A stretch of 64,000 nucleotides of DNA, taken from positions 101,702-165,701 of the forward strand of contig NZ_WKKH01000008.1 of the NCBI RefSeq assembly GCF_009674725.1. The letters run 5' to 3'. Positions 1-9,390 of this stretch are shown here, in pieces. How positions within the stretch are numbered: position 1 is the stretch's first letter; each line of letters opens with the position of its first letter. Made by a program: the position numbers and the translations under genes. The notes under the pieces are model-generated. The model did no database searches. It saw nothing but the letters and a program-made list of their open reading frames with translations, and was not told the origin of the DNA. This stretch comes from Pedobacter petrophilus. Lineage in GTDB: Bacteria > Bacteroidota > Bacteroidia > Sphingobacteriales > Sphingobacteriaceae.

Positions 1-1
1 T

Positions 2-700
2 TTCCACACCATGTTCCCGTTCTACATGGGTATAAATGAAACAAAATATGGTTGGATGGATGAAGGCTGGGCCACGATAGGTGAGTGGCTTATTTCACCC
101 ATGATCGATTCTACGATGGTTGACGAATATGGAATTCAGCCAACAGCTTCCTCTTCAGGAAGTAAAGATGATTCGCCGATAATGACCTTGACACCTGATT
201 TGAAAGGTTCGGGATCATTTACAAATTCCTACCCAAAACCGGGTTTAGCGTATCTTTTTGTTAAAGACTATTTGGGTGATGAGTTATTTACTAAAGCCCT
301 TCATACCTACATTAAGAATTGGAATGGAAAACACCCCATGCCACACGATTTCTTTAATAGCATAAATGAGGGAAGCGGAAAAAATTTAAACTGGTTTTGG
401 AAACCATGGTTTTTCGAAGGTGGAATCCTCGATTTAGGGATTAAAGCTGTAGATAAAACGAATAGCGGATACACCGTAACGGTTGAAAATAAAGGGATAA
501 AACCTCTTCCAATAGACCTGACTTTAACCTATAGTGATGGCTCGACTGAAAAAAATCACAGCACGATCGGCGTGTGGGAAAAAGGAAATAAATTGGTTAC
601 TATCAAAATCAAAACAACCAAAAAGCTTAAAAAGGCAGTAATGGGAAGCAGCCATGTTCCGGATAAATCTAAGGGTGATAATACTTTTAATGTGAACTAG
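2..700 (+). CDS. M1-family metallopeptidase, C-terminal part (cut by window edge)
   Basis: This is the 3' part of a zinc aminopeptidase of the M1 (gluzincin) superfamily; the reading frame is open to the left edge. The first visible codons read F-H-T-M-F-P-F. That His followed by exactly 18 residues and then the Glu of WMDEGWA matches the HExxH-X18-E zinc site, so the His is the last residue of a HExxH box lying mostly outside the window. The rest is the helical C-terminal domain and a beta-rich tail (VTVENKGIKPLPIDLTLTY) as in the large secreted M1-like peptidases of Bacteroidota. The ATG at 11 is internal, not a start. Substrate unknown. Confidence 0.85.
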   Translation, partial: FHTMFPFYMGINETKYGWMDEGWATIGEWLISPMIDSTMVDEYGIQPTASSSGSKDDSPIMTLTPDLKGSGSFTNSYPKPGLAYLFVKDYLGDELFTKALHTYIKNWNGKHPMPHDFFNSINEGSGKNLNWFWKPWFFEGGILDLGIKAVDKTNSGYTVTVENKGIKPLPIDLTLTYSDGSTEKNHSTIGVWEKGNKLVTIKIKTTKKLKKAVMGSSHVPDKSKGDNTFNVN

Positions 701-716
701 CAGCTACCTGATAGTT

Positions 717-745
717 AAGGCCTTCCTTTTATGGTGAGGCCTTTT
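717..745 (+). terminator. Weak terminator after the M1 peptidase gene
   Basis: A short inverted repeat, AAGGCCT with AGGCCTT, is followed by TT. It lies between the convergent ends of the peptidase gene and queG, so it could serve both strands. The stem is short and the U-tract poor. Confidence 0.4.
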
Positions 746-753
746 CACATAAA

Positions 754-1689
754 CTATTCGGGCTTTAGAAAATCTATGTTTCTTTTTAGTCCATTATATT
801 TTGTTCGCTTTACAGCAGACCCTTTAAATACCTTTTTAAAAACCTCATCGGTGATTTCGGTCAGGTCTTTTGCTGTTAAATCCAATAAGCCATTCTCAGG
901 CTTAAAGGCGTCTTCATTATGGGCTTTAGAAAACCTGTTCCAGGGGCAAACATCCTGGCAAATGTCGCACCCAAACATCCAGTTGTTCATTTTATCTTTG
1001 AATTCTGAAGGAATTTCGTTCTTCAGCTCAATGGTTAAGTAGGAAATGCACTTCGTTCCATCTACCACCTGAGGAGCAATAATGGCATCTGTAGGACAAG
1101 CATCTAAACAACGCGTGCAAGTGCCACAGTGATCAGTTTGAAACGGATGATCGTAATCCAGCTCTAAATCGATTATGAGTTCAGCAAGAAAGAAAAAAGA
1201 GCCTTCCGTTTTGCTAATCAAATTAGCGTTTTTACCGATCCAGCCGATGCCGGATTTTTTTGCCCAGGCGCGATCCAAAACAGGAGCGGAGTCTACAAAA
1301 GCCCTGCCGGAAACTTCGCCTATATTTTCTTCTATAAAATAAGTTAATGCTTTTAGTTTGTCCTTTATTACGGTATGATAATCTTGTCCGTAGGCATATT
1401 TTGAAATTTTTGGGGCATTAGGGTCTAGTTGCTTCTCGTCAGTATAATAATTTAAAGATAAAGAGATTACTGATTTAGCGCCATCCACCAGAAGCCTCGG
1501 ATCAAGGCGTTTATCAAAGTAATTTTCCATATACTTCATCTCGCCATGATGATTTTGATGCAACCATTTCTCCAGTCTAGGTGCTTCATTTTCCAGAAAC
1601 TCTGCTTTAGAAATACCAACATCCAGAAAGCCAAGGCGTTTGGCTTCATCCTTTATTAATTGACTATATTTTGCAGCATTATTGTACAC
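754..1689 (-). CDS. queG: Epoxyqueuosine reductase QueG
   Basis: QueG reduces epoxyqueuosine to queuosine in the wobble position of GUN-decoding tRNAs, using cobalamin and two [4Fe-4S] clusters in the cytosol. The 311-aa product has the expected ferredoxin-like cysteine sets, [12 protein letters not shown] near residue 190 and [12 protein letters not shown] near residue 240, and the N-terminal DVGISKA region of the family. The start codon is GTG at 1689, since no ATG fits upstream or nearby. An exact TATCTTTG element lies only 7 nt upstream, so the mRNA may be leaderless. Length is at the short end of the family, which lacks the HEAT-repeat tail in some members. It is convergent with the M1 gene. 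Confidence 0.95.
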   Translation of the reverse strand: MYNNAAKYSQLIKDEAKRLGFLDVGISKAEFLENEAPRLEKWLHQNHHGEMKYMENYFDKRLDPRLLVDGAKSVISLSLNYYTDEKQLDPNAPKISKYAYGQDYHTVIKDKLKALTYFIEENIGEVSGRAFVDSAPVLDRAWAKKSGIGWIGKNANLISKTEGSFFFLAELIIDLELDYDHPFQTDHCGTCTRCLDACPTDAIIAPQVVDGTKCISYLTIELKNEIPSEFKDKMNNWMFGCDICQDVCPWNRFSKAHNEDAFKPENGLLDLTAKDLTEITDEVFKKVFKGSAVKRTKYNGLKRNIDFLKPE

Positions 1690-1696
1690 AGATATG

Positions 1697-1704
1697 CAAA
1701 GATA
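1697..1704 (-). promoter_or_regulatory. -7 promoter element of queG (TATCTTTG)
   Basis: On the minus strand this reads TATCTTTG, an exact match to the Bacteroidota TAnnTTTG -7 element. It ends 7 nt before the GTG start of queG, so transcription would begin at or next to the start codon. No clear TTG -33 element was seen. Confidence 0.5.
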
Positions 1705-1825
1705 AGGCTTAGGATTTAAAACATTTTCATTAATCCCGTGTTTTCATTACAGAACTAAATTAATTAATTGTGTTGCTTACAGAATCAGTAATTGATGGTG
1801 TGAGGACTTCACTCAACTAAGACAT

Positions 1826-2032
1826 ATGGAAGATATAGATCCAAAGCATACGGAATCAGGAGAAGCTCCTAAACCGATTGAACAAGATTACGAAAGTCAT
1901 AAAGAAGACCCGGGACCGGCAAAGCCAGCGGTAACAGAAAAAGATGAAAACGGGGCAGGTTCTGTATTAAAATGGATTTTGCCAATTGCCGTAATCATTG
2001 GGATTATCGTATGGTTTGCATTAAGGAAATAA
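1826..2032 (+). CDS. Small tail-anchored membrane protein, unknown function
   Basis: The 68-aa product has a charged, Pro/Glu/Lys-rich N-terminal half (residues 1-45) and one C-terminal membrane span (LKWILPIAVIIGIIVWFAL) ending in RK. This layout suggests a tail-anchored or single-pass inner-membrane protein with the acidic part in the cytoplasm. It is a single-gene unit followed by a good terminator. I do not recognise the family, but the TM segment and the terminator argue that the gene is real. Confidence 0.7.
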   Translation: MEDIDPKHTESGEAPKPIEQDYESHKEDPGPAKPAVTEKDENGAGSVLKWILPIAVIIGIIVWFALRK

Positions 2033-2053
2033 TTAGCTTTAGATTAGAATGAA

Positions 2054-2085
2054 ATGCCGGTTGTTGATGCGACCGGCATTTTTTT
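2054..2085 (+). terminator. Rho-independent terminator
   Basis: Perfect arms ATGCCGGT and ACCGGCAT around a 10-nt loop, followed by a run of seven T. It terminates the small membrane-protein gene ending at 2032. Confidence 0.85.
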
Positions 2086-2123
2086 ATGTTTATTTTTACA
2101 TCCTATTAGATAAGAAACTTTAT

Positions 2124-3632
2124 CTATTTCAATAATTTAGTTTGGTACAAATCAGTACGTCTATCTTTCAAAACCTTAACAGTTCCATAGTGGTGTAATT
2201 CATCTAGAAGGTGGAGATCAACATCAACAACTAATACCATTTCCGTATTAGGTGTGGCTTCTGCCTTTACCGCATTAGTTGGAAAAGCAAAATCTGATGG
2301 TGTGAAAACTGCAGATTGGGCAAATTGAATATCCATATTATTAACTTTTGGCAAGTTACCCACGCAACCTGCAATAGCCACATAACATTCATTTTCTATT
2401 GCCCTGGCTTGTGCGCAATGTCTCACCCTTGTATATCCGTTTTGGGTATCTGTTAAAAACGGAACGAATAAAATTTGCATGCCTTGATCAGCGTATATTC
2501 TGCTCAATTCAGGGAACTCCACATCATAGCAGATCAAAATCCCGATTTTACCACAGTCAGTATCAAAAACCTGCACCTTATCGCCACCGATCATTCCATA
2601 GTATTTTTGTTCATTAGGCGTGATGTGAATTTTTCTATACTCATCTATTTTACCAGTTCTATGGCACAGATAGGTAGCATTGTATAACTTTCCATTTTCT
2701 AGTAAAGGCATACTTCCGGTGATGATGTTCACATTGTAGCTCAATGCATATTCATGCATTCTATCTACAATCTCCTGTGTTTTTTCCGCCAATTTACGCA
2801 TCGCTTCAATTTCAGGAAGGTGATTGTAAGGTTGGAGTAATGGCGTGTTAAACAACTCGGGGAACATGATGAAATCGGATTTGTATCCACTTAGCGCATC
2901 AACGAAGAACTCCACCTGCTCATAGAAAACATCCATATCCGGAAACAATCGCATTTCCCATTGTACCAATCCAAGTCTGATCGTCATTGCCGACCTTGCG
3001 GAAGCATCTACCCCCTGGTAATAGATATTATTCCATTCAATTAGCGTGGCAAACTCTTTTGATTCTTTATCACCTGGGAGATAATTTTTCAAAACTTTAC
3101 GAACGTGAAAGTCATTGGAAATTTGAAAAGTTAAGGTTGGATCGTAAATTTCTTTCGCTTTAACTTTATCGATGTATTGTCTGGGTGTTAAAGTTTCAGA
3201 ATAGGTGTGGTACCCCGGGATTCTTCCCCCCGCAATAATACTTTTTAAATTTAAGCTTTCACAAAGTTCTTTTCTAGCTTCATAAAGTCTTCTTCCCAGT
3301 CTTAATCCGCGAAAATCAGGATGTACAAAAATTTCGATCCCATATAATGTATCTCCATTTGGATCATGAGTAGAGAAAGAATAATCACCCGTAATTAATT
3401 TATAGGTATGGCGATCGCCGTATTCATCATATTCAACAATTATAGCGAGTGAGCAGGCAACAACTTTATCATCTACAGCAATACAAAGCTGACCTTCAGG
3501 AAATATATTTAAGAGTTTTGCTATACTCGATTTTGGCCAGATTGAGCCACCCATGCTGTCATAGGCCTGGAGCATCGATTCTTTTAAGTCAGCATAATCC
3601 TCAAGGGTTAGCTTACGTAATTCAATATTCAT
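2124..3632 (-). CDS. GNAT acetyltransferase - nitrilase (carbon-nitrogen hydrolase) fusion protein
   Basis: This 502-aa protein joins two enzymes. Residues ~1-180 form a GNAT N-acetyltransferase domain with the acetyl-CoA loop in RGLRLGRRLYEAR. Residues ~220-495 form a nitrilase-superfamily amidase with the catalytic triad Glu (FPELFN), Lys (EYRKIH) and Cys (GILICYDVEFPE). Such fusions are known in Bacteroidota, but the substrate is not established. The pairing suggests acylation and hydrolysis of the same amine or amide metabolite. It stands alone between a convergent small gene and ruvB. Confidence 0.9.
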   Translation of the reverse strand: MNIELRKLTLEDYADLKESMLQAYDSMGGSIWPKSSIAKLLNIFPEGQLCIAVDDKVVACSLAIIVEYDEYGDRHTYKLITGDYSFSTHDPNGDTLYGIEIFVHPDFRGLRLGRRLYEARKELCESLNLKSIIAGGRIPGYHTYSETLTPRQYIDKVKAKEIYDPTLTFQISNDFHVRKVLKNYLPGDKESKEFATLIEWNNIYYQGVDASARSAMTIRLGLVQWEMRLFPDMDVFYEQVEFFVDALSGYKSDFIMFPELFNTPLLQPYNHLPEIEAMRKLAEKTQEIVDRMHEYALSYNVNIITGSMPLLENGKLYNATYLCHRTGKIDEYRKIHITPNEQKYYGMIGGDKVQVFDTDCGKIGILICYDVEFPELSRIYADQGMQILFVPFLTDTQNGYTRVRHCAQARAIENECYVAIAGCVGNLPKVNNMDIQFAQSAVFTPSDFAFPTNAVKAEATPNTEMVLVVDVDLHLLDELHHYGTVKVLKDRRTDLYQTKLLK

Positions 3633-3965
3633 AATTTGTTGGTTTTACCCTTACTGAACGGTTTAGGGTGTTAAATGTTTGGTGAAATTAAAAGAATCTT
3701 CGATGACTTCTTAAAGATGTTTCACTTCTTTTAAGGATATCATGTATTTAGTTAATGTCAAAAAATCAAATCAGCTGTCATCAGGGGCTTAACCTTTAGG
3801 GGTTAAAATACATTAGATCTAAAATTGTTAGAATCGGTATATGAATGAGCATTAAAATACGAATCCAAAAGTTGGGTTTATTGGTAAAAAGTCAGGTAGT
3901 TTAATGATTTGGTGGATTAGGTTTCCCTGCAGATTTAAAACGGTAAACAGGCGGTTTATTAAAGC
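3633..3965. other. Intergenic region, no gene seen
   Basis: A 333-bp AT-rich stretch between the GNAT-nitrilase start and the ruvB stop. It must hold the promoter of the fusion gene and the 3' end of the ruvB transcript. The only structure noted is a short palindrome TTAACC..GGTTAA near 3790-3807. No convincing ORF or RNA gene was found. Confidence 0.5.
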
Positions 3966-4988
3966 CTAAAATAGTTTTCCGGTTTGCGCTGGATAATTCT
4001 TCTTCAAATGCTTGTATGCGGCTTCTGTAACTTCACGGCCACGAGATGTACGCATAATAAAGCCTTCCTGAATTAGAAAAGGTTCGTAAACCTCTTCAAT
4101 GGTTCCTTCATCTTCACCAACTGCAGTCGCAATGGTTTTTAAGCCCACTGGTCCGCCTTTAAATTTGTCGATAATGGTTGTCAGGATCTTATTATCCATT
4201 TCATCCAGACCATGCTCATCCACATTAAGGGCATTCAAAGCGTAATTGGCAATATCGGGATCTATACTTCCGGTACCTTTTATCTGTGCGAAATCTCTTG
4301 TACGGCGGAGCAGTGCATTTGCAATACGAGGTGTACCACGACTCCGGCGAGCAATTTCAAATGCTCCTTCATCACTGATAGGTGTATTTAAGATGTCTGA
4401 TGATCTAAGAACAATCGTAGTTAATAGTTTTGCATCATAATACGCAAGGCGACAATTAATTCCAAATCTGGCTCTCAATGGAGCGGTAAGTAATCCAGAT
4501 CGGGTAGTGGCACCAACTAAAGTAAACGGGTTTAATGAAATCTGAACGGAACGTGCATTTGGCCCGGTTTCAAGCATAATATCAATCTTGAAATCTTCCA
4601 TTGCAGAGTAAAGATATTCTTCAACAACAGGGGACAGGCGATGAATTTCATCAATAAAAAGAATATCACCTTCATCGAGACCAGTCAAAAGGCCAGCCAA
4701 ATCACCGGGTTTATCCAGAACAGGACCTGAGGTTACTTTTATCCCCGCGCCCATTTCGTTGGCAATGATGTAAGAAAGTGTGGTTTTGCCTAAACCCGGA
4801 GGCCCGTGCAACAATACATGATCTAAAGCTTCGCCACGAAGTTTTGCTGCCTGAACAAAAATCCGCAGGTTTTCCATCACTTTTTCCTGACCTGTAAAAT
4901 CCTCAAATGCCTGCGGCCTTAATACCCTTTCAATATCGCGATCGATAGGGGTGAGGTTGTTTGCATCCGGATCAAGATTTTCGTTCAT
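3966..4988 (-). CDS. ruvB: Holliday junction branch-migration helicase RuvB
   Basis: RuvB is the AAA+ motor that drives RuvA-bound Holliday junction branch migration in recombinational repair. The 340-aa sequence is full length and shows Walker A (GPPGLGKTT), Walker B (FIDEIHR), sensor region GATTRSG and the C-terminal winged helix ([15 protein letters not shown]). ruvA and ruvC are not in the window, so ruvB is separate here, as in many Bacteroidota. A TATATTTG element ends 4 nt before the ATG, suggesting a leaderless transcript. Confidence 0.98.
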   Translation of the reverse strand: MNENLDPDANNLTPIDRDIERVLRPQAFEDFTGQEKVMENLRIFVQAAKLRGEALDHVLLHGPPGLGKTTLSYIIANEMGAGIKVTSGPVLDKPGDLAGLLTGLDEGDILFIDEIHRLSPVVEEYLYSAMEDFKIDIMLETGPNARSVQISLNPFTLVGATTRSGLLTAPLRARFGINCRLAYYDAKLLTTIVLRSSDILNTPISDEGAFEIARRSRGTPRIANALLRRTRDFAQIKGTGSIDPDIANYALNALNVDEHGLDEMDNKILTTIIDKFKGGPVGLKTIATAVGEDEGTIEEVYEPFLIQEGFIMRTSRGREVTEAAYKHLKKNYPAQTGKLF

Positions 4989-4992
4989 AACG

Positions 4993-5000
4993 CAAATATA
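4993..5000 (-). promoter_or_regulatory. -7 promoter element of ruvB (TATATTTG)
   Basis: Exact TAnnTTTG match on the minus strand, ending 4 nt before the ruvB ATG. If used, transcription would start at about the A of the ATG. Confidence 0.5.
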
Positions 5001-5019
5001 AAATAAAATGCTAAAAAAA

Positions 5020-5916
5020 TTAGGATTTTTTGAATTTATCTGAAACGATTAAATCCTTAGATCCCGCGGTATAGCGATAAAATCCTTCGCCGGATTTTAC
5101 ACCTTTCCTGCCGGCGGCAACCATGTTAATTAATAACGGGCAGGGCGCATATTTTGAGTTTCCAAATCCATCATGTAATACTTTCAAAATAGCCAGGCAT
5201 ACATCAAGTCCGATAAAGTCTGCCAGTTGCAGCGGCCCCATTGGATGGGCCATTCCAAGTTTCATTACCGTATCGATTTCATATACTCCGGCAACGCCTT
5301 CATACAAAGTGTAAATGGCTTCGTTAATCATCGGCATTAAAATCCGATTGGCAACAAAACCCGGATAATCATTTACTTCTACAGGTGTTTTTTCCAGGCT
5401 TTTTGAAAGTTCCATGATGGTATCGGTCGTTTCGTTGCTGGTTTGATAACCACGAATGACTTCAACCAATTTCATCACGGGTACGGGATTCATGAAATGC
5501 ATCCCGATCACCTTTTCGCCACGAGACGTAACCGCAGCAATTTGGGTAATTGATATGGACGAGGTATTGGAAGCTAGAATTGCACTTTTAGGGGCGTGAA
5601 GATCTAAATCCTTGAAAATTTTTAGTTTCAGATCGATATTTTCCGTTGCCGCCTCTACAATTAAATCTGCAGTTGCCACGCCTTCACTAATTACGGTAAA
5701 GGTACTGATATTTTGAAGTGTAACCTGCTTTTGATGATCGGTAAGTGTACCTTTTGCTACCTGTCGATCCAGATTTTTTTCTATCGTCTTTAATGCCTGG
5801 TCAAGCGCGGTTTGATTAATGTCGATCAGGTTCACCTGATAATTAAATTGAGCGAACACATGTGCGATGCCGTTCCCCATGGTTCCTGATCCTATAACTG
5901 CGACGTTTTTAATCAT
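5020..5916 (-). CDS. 3-hydroxybutyryl-CoA / 3-hydroxyacyl-CoA dehydrogenase
   Basis: This enzyme oxidises (S)-3-hydroxyacyl-CoA with NAD+ (or the reverse reaction with NADPH) in beta-oxidation or butanoate metabolism. The N-terminal Rossmann fold starts with [18 protein letters not shown]. The catalytic His lies in [18 protein letters not shown], followed by the helical C-terminal domain ([18 protein letters not shown]). I chose the ATG at 5916 (298 aa) because the upstream 12 residues in frame precede the domain and the family begins at MIKNVAVIG. It lies 31 bp upstream of ruvB on the same strand. Confidence 0.93.
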   Translation of the reverse strand: MIKNVAVIGSGTMGNGIAHVFAQFNYQVNLIDINQTALDQALKTIEKNLDRQVAKGTLTDHQKQVTLQNISTFTVISEGVATADLIVEAATENIDLKLKIFKDLDLHAPKSAILASNTSSISITQIAAVTSRGEKVIGMHFMNPVPVMKLVEVIRGYQTSNETTDTIMELSKSLEKTPVEVNDYPGFVANRILMPMINEAIYTLYEGVAGVYEIDTVMKLGMAHPMGPLQLADFIGLDVCLAILKVLHDGFGNSKYAPCPLLINMVAAGRKGVKSGEGFYRYTAGSKDLIVSDKFKKS

Positions 5917-6250
5917 GATAATTTCTTTGGTTAGCGTAAATAACTTTAGCAACCCTGGTTGTTGCTGTTAAAATCTGTTAAAAAAACTCGGTTTTAGTTA
6001 AATAAAATCTTTAACCGATTCAAAGCCTGCTTTCATCGACGAACGTGTTTTTAAGCCTGGTTTTTTGAATAAATTTGATCATCAAGCAAACAAAATTAGA
6101 TTTTAATTGCTTTTAAGAAATGAATTTAGCCGTCGGATTTTAAAATCTGACGTTTTTATAAAATACTTCCTTCAATTTAGGTTAGTTAATGATTAGTTAG
6201 AAATAGAGATCGGGCTGGATAGCGGATCTCTATTTCATTTTTATATCAAA
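5917..6250. other. Intergenic region with one strong hairpin, no gene
   Basis: A 334-bp AT-rich region between pdxH and the hydroxyacyl-CoA dehydrogenase gene, both on the minus strand. It contains a perfect 12-bp inverted repeat, 6200-6211 (GAAATAGAGATC) and 6225-6236 (GATCTCTATTTC), just past the pdxH stop. This is a likely pdxH terminator, although the T-rich flank is better on the plus strand. The rest should hold the dehydrogenase promoter. Confidence 0.55.
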
Positions 6251-6901
6251 CTAAGGCGCTAATCTTGATTTCACCCACTCGTTTTTCATCCATTCAAAAT
6301 TCACACGATCGTGCAATCTGCTTCTTCGGCCCTGCCAGAATTCAACTCGTGTTGGTTTTACCACATAACCACCCCAATGCGCTGGTTTAATGATCGTTTT
6401 ATCTTCACTCTTAGCTCTTAAATCTTCGAATTTTTCTTCTAAAAAAGACCTGTTTGGAATGACCTGACTTTGCGGTGAGGCAATGGCACCAATCTGACTT
6501 GCAATAGGGCGGGTATTGAAATACTCTTCGGAAGTTTCTTTATCAAGTTTTTCTACCGTGCCTTCAATTCTAACCTGTCGTTCTAATTCTGGCCAGAAGA
6601 AGACCAAAGCTGCGTAAGGATTTTTTTTCAATTCTTTTCCTTTGGCACTTAAATAATTGGTAAAGAATCTAAACCCTTTATCATCAAAGCCCTTTAATAA
6701 CACAATCCTGGCATCCGGACGGCCAGATTTGTCAGCTGTGGCTAATGTCATTACATTTGGTTCATGAATCTGCGCTTCAACAGCGTGTTCAAACCATGTT
6801 TTAAACTGAGTAATAGGATTGTTATCTACGTCAGACTCATCTAACGTGGCGCTTTTATATTCTTGGCGCAGGTTTTGTAGAAATTCATTAGTAACTTGCA
6901 T
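6251..6901 (-). CDS. pdxH: Pyridoxamine 5'-phosphate oxidase PdxH
   Basis: PdxH is an FMN enzyme that oxidises pyridoxamine or pyridoxine 5'-phosphate to pyridoxal 5'-phosphate. The 216-aa length is typical. Family landmarks include RIVLLKGFDDKGFRFFTNY (FMN contacts), the KNPYAALVFFWP strand, SPQSQVI, and the C-terminal WGGYVVKPTRVEFWQGRRSRLHDR. A TATTTTTG element ends 4 nt before the ATG. It is a single gene, divergent from the YqgE gene. Confidence 0.97.
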   Translation of the reverse strand: MQVTNEFLQNLRQEYKSATLDESDVDNNPITQFKTWFEHAVEAQIHEPNVMTLATADKSGRPDARIVLLKGFDDKGFRFFTNYLSAKGKELKKNPYAALVFFWPELERQVRIEGTVEKLDKETSEEYFNTRPIASQIGAIASPQSQVIPNRSFLEEKFEDLRAKSEDKTIIKPAHWGGYVVKPTRVEFWQGRRSRLHDRVNFEWMKNEWVKSRLAP

Positions 6902-6905
6902 TTAA

Positions 6906-6913
6906 CAAAAATA
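6906..6913 (-). promoter_or_regulatory. -7 promoter element of pdxH (TATTTTTG)
   Basis: Exact TAnnTTTG match on the minus strand, 4 nt before the pdxH ATG. This is the third case in the window where the element sits too close to the start codon for a 5' UTR. Confidence 0.5.
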
Positions 6914-6947
6914 GGCATCTTTTATGGTGCTACAAATGATAATCGTC

Positions 6948-7511
6948 ATGCTAAACAATATAAAACCGAAAACTGGCCGTTTATTGATCTCTGAACCCTT
7001 CATGTCTAATCCAAATTTTAAGAGATCTGTTGTATTATTGTCCGAGCATGGTGCTGACGGATCTGTAGGTTATATCTTAAACCAGGTTGCAGATGTTATT
7101 TTAAAAGATGTGATGCAGGATTTATGGCAGGCAGACAATCATATTTATTTTGGCGGTCCTGTGGCTGCTGATACCTTACATTTCATCCATCGTGCTTACG
7201 ATAAATTGCAGAGCGGTGAACCCATCGGAAACGGGCTATACTGGGGAGGTAACTTTGAAACCCTTAAAATTCTAATCAATACGAATGCGATTGATGAAAG
7301 CGAGGTTAAATTCTTTATGGGCTATTCCGGCTGGGAAAACGGGCAACTGGATCAGGAGTTGGCGCAAAATGCCTGGATGGTAAGTGAGGTTTCATATCTT
7401 GATCTTATTTTTGGAAATGATGATGAGAAGCTTTGGAGAGACGTTATTGTAAACCTGGGTCCGAAATATGCTCACGTAAGCAATTTTCCCATAGACCCAA
7501 GTTTGAATTAG
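6948..7511 (+). CDS. YqgE/AlgH family protein
   Basis: A member of the UPF0301 (YqgE/AlgH) family, cytosolic proteins whose biochemical role is unsettled; AlgH was linked to alginate regulation in Pseudomonas. The sequence has the family core GRLLISEPFM, NFKRSVVLLSEH, GSVGYILNQ, YFGGPV and FMGYSGWENGQLDQE. I chose the ATG at 6948 (187 aa) because homologues begin MLxxIKPKxGRLL; an in-frame ATG at 6924 adds eight residues. It is convergent with the nitrilase gene. Confidence 0.9.
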   Translation: MLNNIKPKTGRLLISEPFMSNPNFKRSVVLLSEHGADGSVGYILNQVADVILKDVMQDLWQADNHIYFGGPVAADTLHFIHRAYDKLQSGEPIGNGLYWGGNFETLKILINTNAIDESEVKFFMGYSGWENGQLDQELAQNAWMVSEVSYLDLIFGNDDEKLWRDVIVNLGPKYAHVSNFPIDPSLN

Positions 7512-7555
7512 TTTCAGTTAATGGCTGTACCTGTTAAATGAAAATTTTACTTTGG

Positions 7556-8497
7556 TTACAACCATGCCACTTTTTGGATGCTTTTATGCGGTTTACCTAT
7601 AATTTCTGCATATAGTTCAGGCTTTCTGGCTTCCAGATAACGGTGTCCACCAGCATTAATAAGGTGCGCTTTATTTAATTCTGCAATTGTAAAAGAATCT
7701 TCAAGTGACCTGCATTCGGCAACAACATCGCCATAAGGATCAATTATCATGGCACAACCATTCTTCAGCTGATCATCGTCCATACCAATGGGGTTGGAGA
7801 AAATTACATAAATGGCATTATCATAGGCCCTTGCAGGTAGCCACTTCATTAGCCATTGCCTTCCTTTTAAGCCATCAAACTCTTTACGCAACTCTATTTC
7901 ATTTGCTTTTTTATCTTTCCATAATTCAGGATCTACAAAGCCAGCGCCTGGCCTGGTAGATGGCGTACACATGGTTACATGGGGCATAAATATAACCTGG
8001 GCACCAAGCAAAGTTGTAGCACGAACGTTTTCAATAATGTTATTGTCATAGCAAATCAAAATACCACATTTCCAGCCATGAATATCAAAAACGGTATAAC
8101 TCGTACCTGGGGAAAGGTGTGGGTTAATAAAAGGGTGGATTTTTCTGTGCTTTGCCAATAAACCAGTTTCATTAACACAAACATGTGCTTTGTACAAATT
8201 TCCATCTTCATCCTTTTCAAACAGACCGGCTAAAATGGTAATCTTGCATCTCCTGGCAATACTAATAAGTGCTTTTATGCTCGGCCCGTCAGGAATAAGT
8301 TCTGCAAGATCAAGCATTTGCTGCCGGTTTAAATTTCTTGCAAAAGTATATCCGGTAATGGAGCATTCATGAAAATTAATTACGTTAGCGCCTGCTTCTG
8401 CAGCTTTCATGGATAGTTTTTCAATAATACCGAGGTTATATGCCTTATCGCTATTTTTGTTCTCAAACTGTGCCGTGGCAATTTTTAAGTTTTTCAT
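7556..8497 (-). CDS. Nitrilase-superfamily carbon-nitrogen hydrolase
   Basis: A cytosolic amidase-type enzyme with the nitrilase catalytic triad: Glu (FHECSITGY), Lys (KHRKIHPF) and Cys (CGILICYDNNI). It lacks a GNAT domain, unlike the fusion at 2124-3632. Start chosen at ATG 8497 (313 aa, MKNLKIATAQFEN), matching the family N-terminus; the longer frame begins at a TTG. It lies 71 bp downstream of an AraC-type regulator on the same strand, which may control it or share its transcript. The natural substrate cannot be told from sequence. Confidence 0.88.
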   Translation of the reverse strand: MKNLKIATAQFENKNSDKAYNLGIIEKLSMKAAEAGANVINFHECSITGYTFARNLNRQQMLDLAELIPDGPSIKALISIARRCKITILAGLFEKDEDGNLYKAHVCVNETGLLAKHRKIHPFINPHLSPGTSYTVFDIHGWKCGILICYDNNIIENVRATTLLGAQVIFMPHVTMCTPSTRPGAGFVDPELWKDKKANEIELRKEFDGLKGRQWLMKWLPARAYDNAIYVIFSNPIGMDDDQLKNGCAMIIDPYGDVVAECRSLEDSFTIAELNKAHLINAGGHRYLEARKPELYAEIIGKPHKSIQKVAWL

Positions 8498-8568
8498 CTG
8501 GATCATCTTTAATTGATGATACAAAGATGAGATGAAGCCTTTTCTGAAAATTGGAGAAAACCGACAAT

Positions 8569-9381
8569 TTATGATCCCAGCAGGAGGAAATTAACCGCGA
8601 GCAAATTGGCATTTGCCTGATATTGGAGAGGTGTTAAACCCGTGTTTTTTTTAAAAATGTTATTTAACTGCGATTGATCGTAATAACCACAATGGTAACT
8701 GATTTCGGAAATATTTGTAGTGGGATTTGCTGTTTTGAGACATTTAAGGAAATATTGAAGCCTGATAATACCCGCAAACTTTTTTGGACTTAAACCAATA
8801 TGCTCCAGAAATTTTCTTTCCAATTGTCTTTCTGTTGCCGGAATATCTTTAAATATTTTTGTCGGGCCTTTCATTCCCTTATGGGCATAAATTTGTTTGA
8901 CAGATGTAGATACGATATCATCGTGATAGGTCTTTTTAATGGCCCTGTTGAATAAAAAATCTTCAATCAAACTAATCGCGACTGCGTTGTCAGGTTGTTC
9001 CTGAACGCTTTCTATCAGTAACCGGCCTGAATGACCGGTAAGATCCGCAAAAGGGATGGTTTTGTCGTTAATTTCAAAGGCGGCAATGTTGAATAATTTT
9101 AGTAGAGCCGAAGGCTGTAATACAATAATCAGCATATCCATCTCTGCGGTAGCAGATATGGTGTTGAATTGGGTAATCTGCCCATATACAAAACAGTTGG
9201 GCTGTACGTCAAAACAACCATTTTTGTCGCTTATTTGAATAAAAGGGGCCTTTCTATGGAAAACGATTCCGGGGCTACCATCAGAGAAAATCCGAAAATC
9301 AGGATGGCTACAGGCATTACTTGATAGCACCAAATAATGCCTTACAATGCCCTGCAAAAAAGGAGATGGCGCTATTTGCAT
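8569..9381 (-). CDS. AraC-family transcriptional regulator
   Basis: The 270-aa protein has an N-terminal beta-rich sensing region (residues ~1-150, containing FRIFSDGSPGIVFH) typical of the DUF6597-type regulators common in Bacteroidota. The C-terminal double helix-turn-helix AraC domain (~residues 155-260) contains RQLERKFLEHIGLSPKKF and ISYHCGYYDQSQLNNIFKK. It starts 10 bp after the purE stop and precedes the nitrilase gene, so it may be cotranscribed with either. The effector is unknown. Confidence 0.9.
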   Translation of the reverse strand: MQIAPSPFLQGIVRHYLVLSSNACSHPDFRIFSDGSPGIVFHRKAPFIQISDKNGCFDVQPNCFVYGQITQFNTISATAEMDMLIIVLQPSALLKLFNIAAFEINDKTIPFADLTGHSGRLLIESVQEQPDNAVAISLIEDFLFNRAIKKTYHDDIVSTSVKQIYAHKGMKGPTKIFKDIPATERQLERKFLEHIGLSPKKFAGIIRLQYFLKCLKTANPTTNISEISYHCGYYDQSQLNNIFKKNTGLTPLQYQANANLLAVNFLLLGS

Positions 9382-9390
9382 AAATGAAAT

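Noticed and set aside
731..1042. 103-codon plus-strand frame
   Set aside because: It is antisense to queG, whose motifs are clear, and encodes no recognisable protein.
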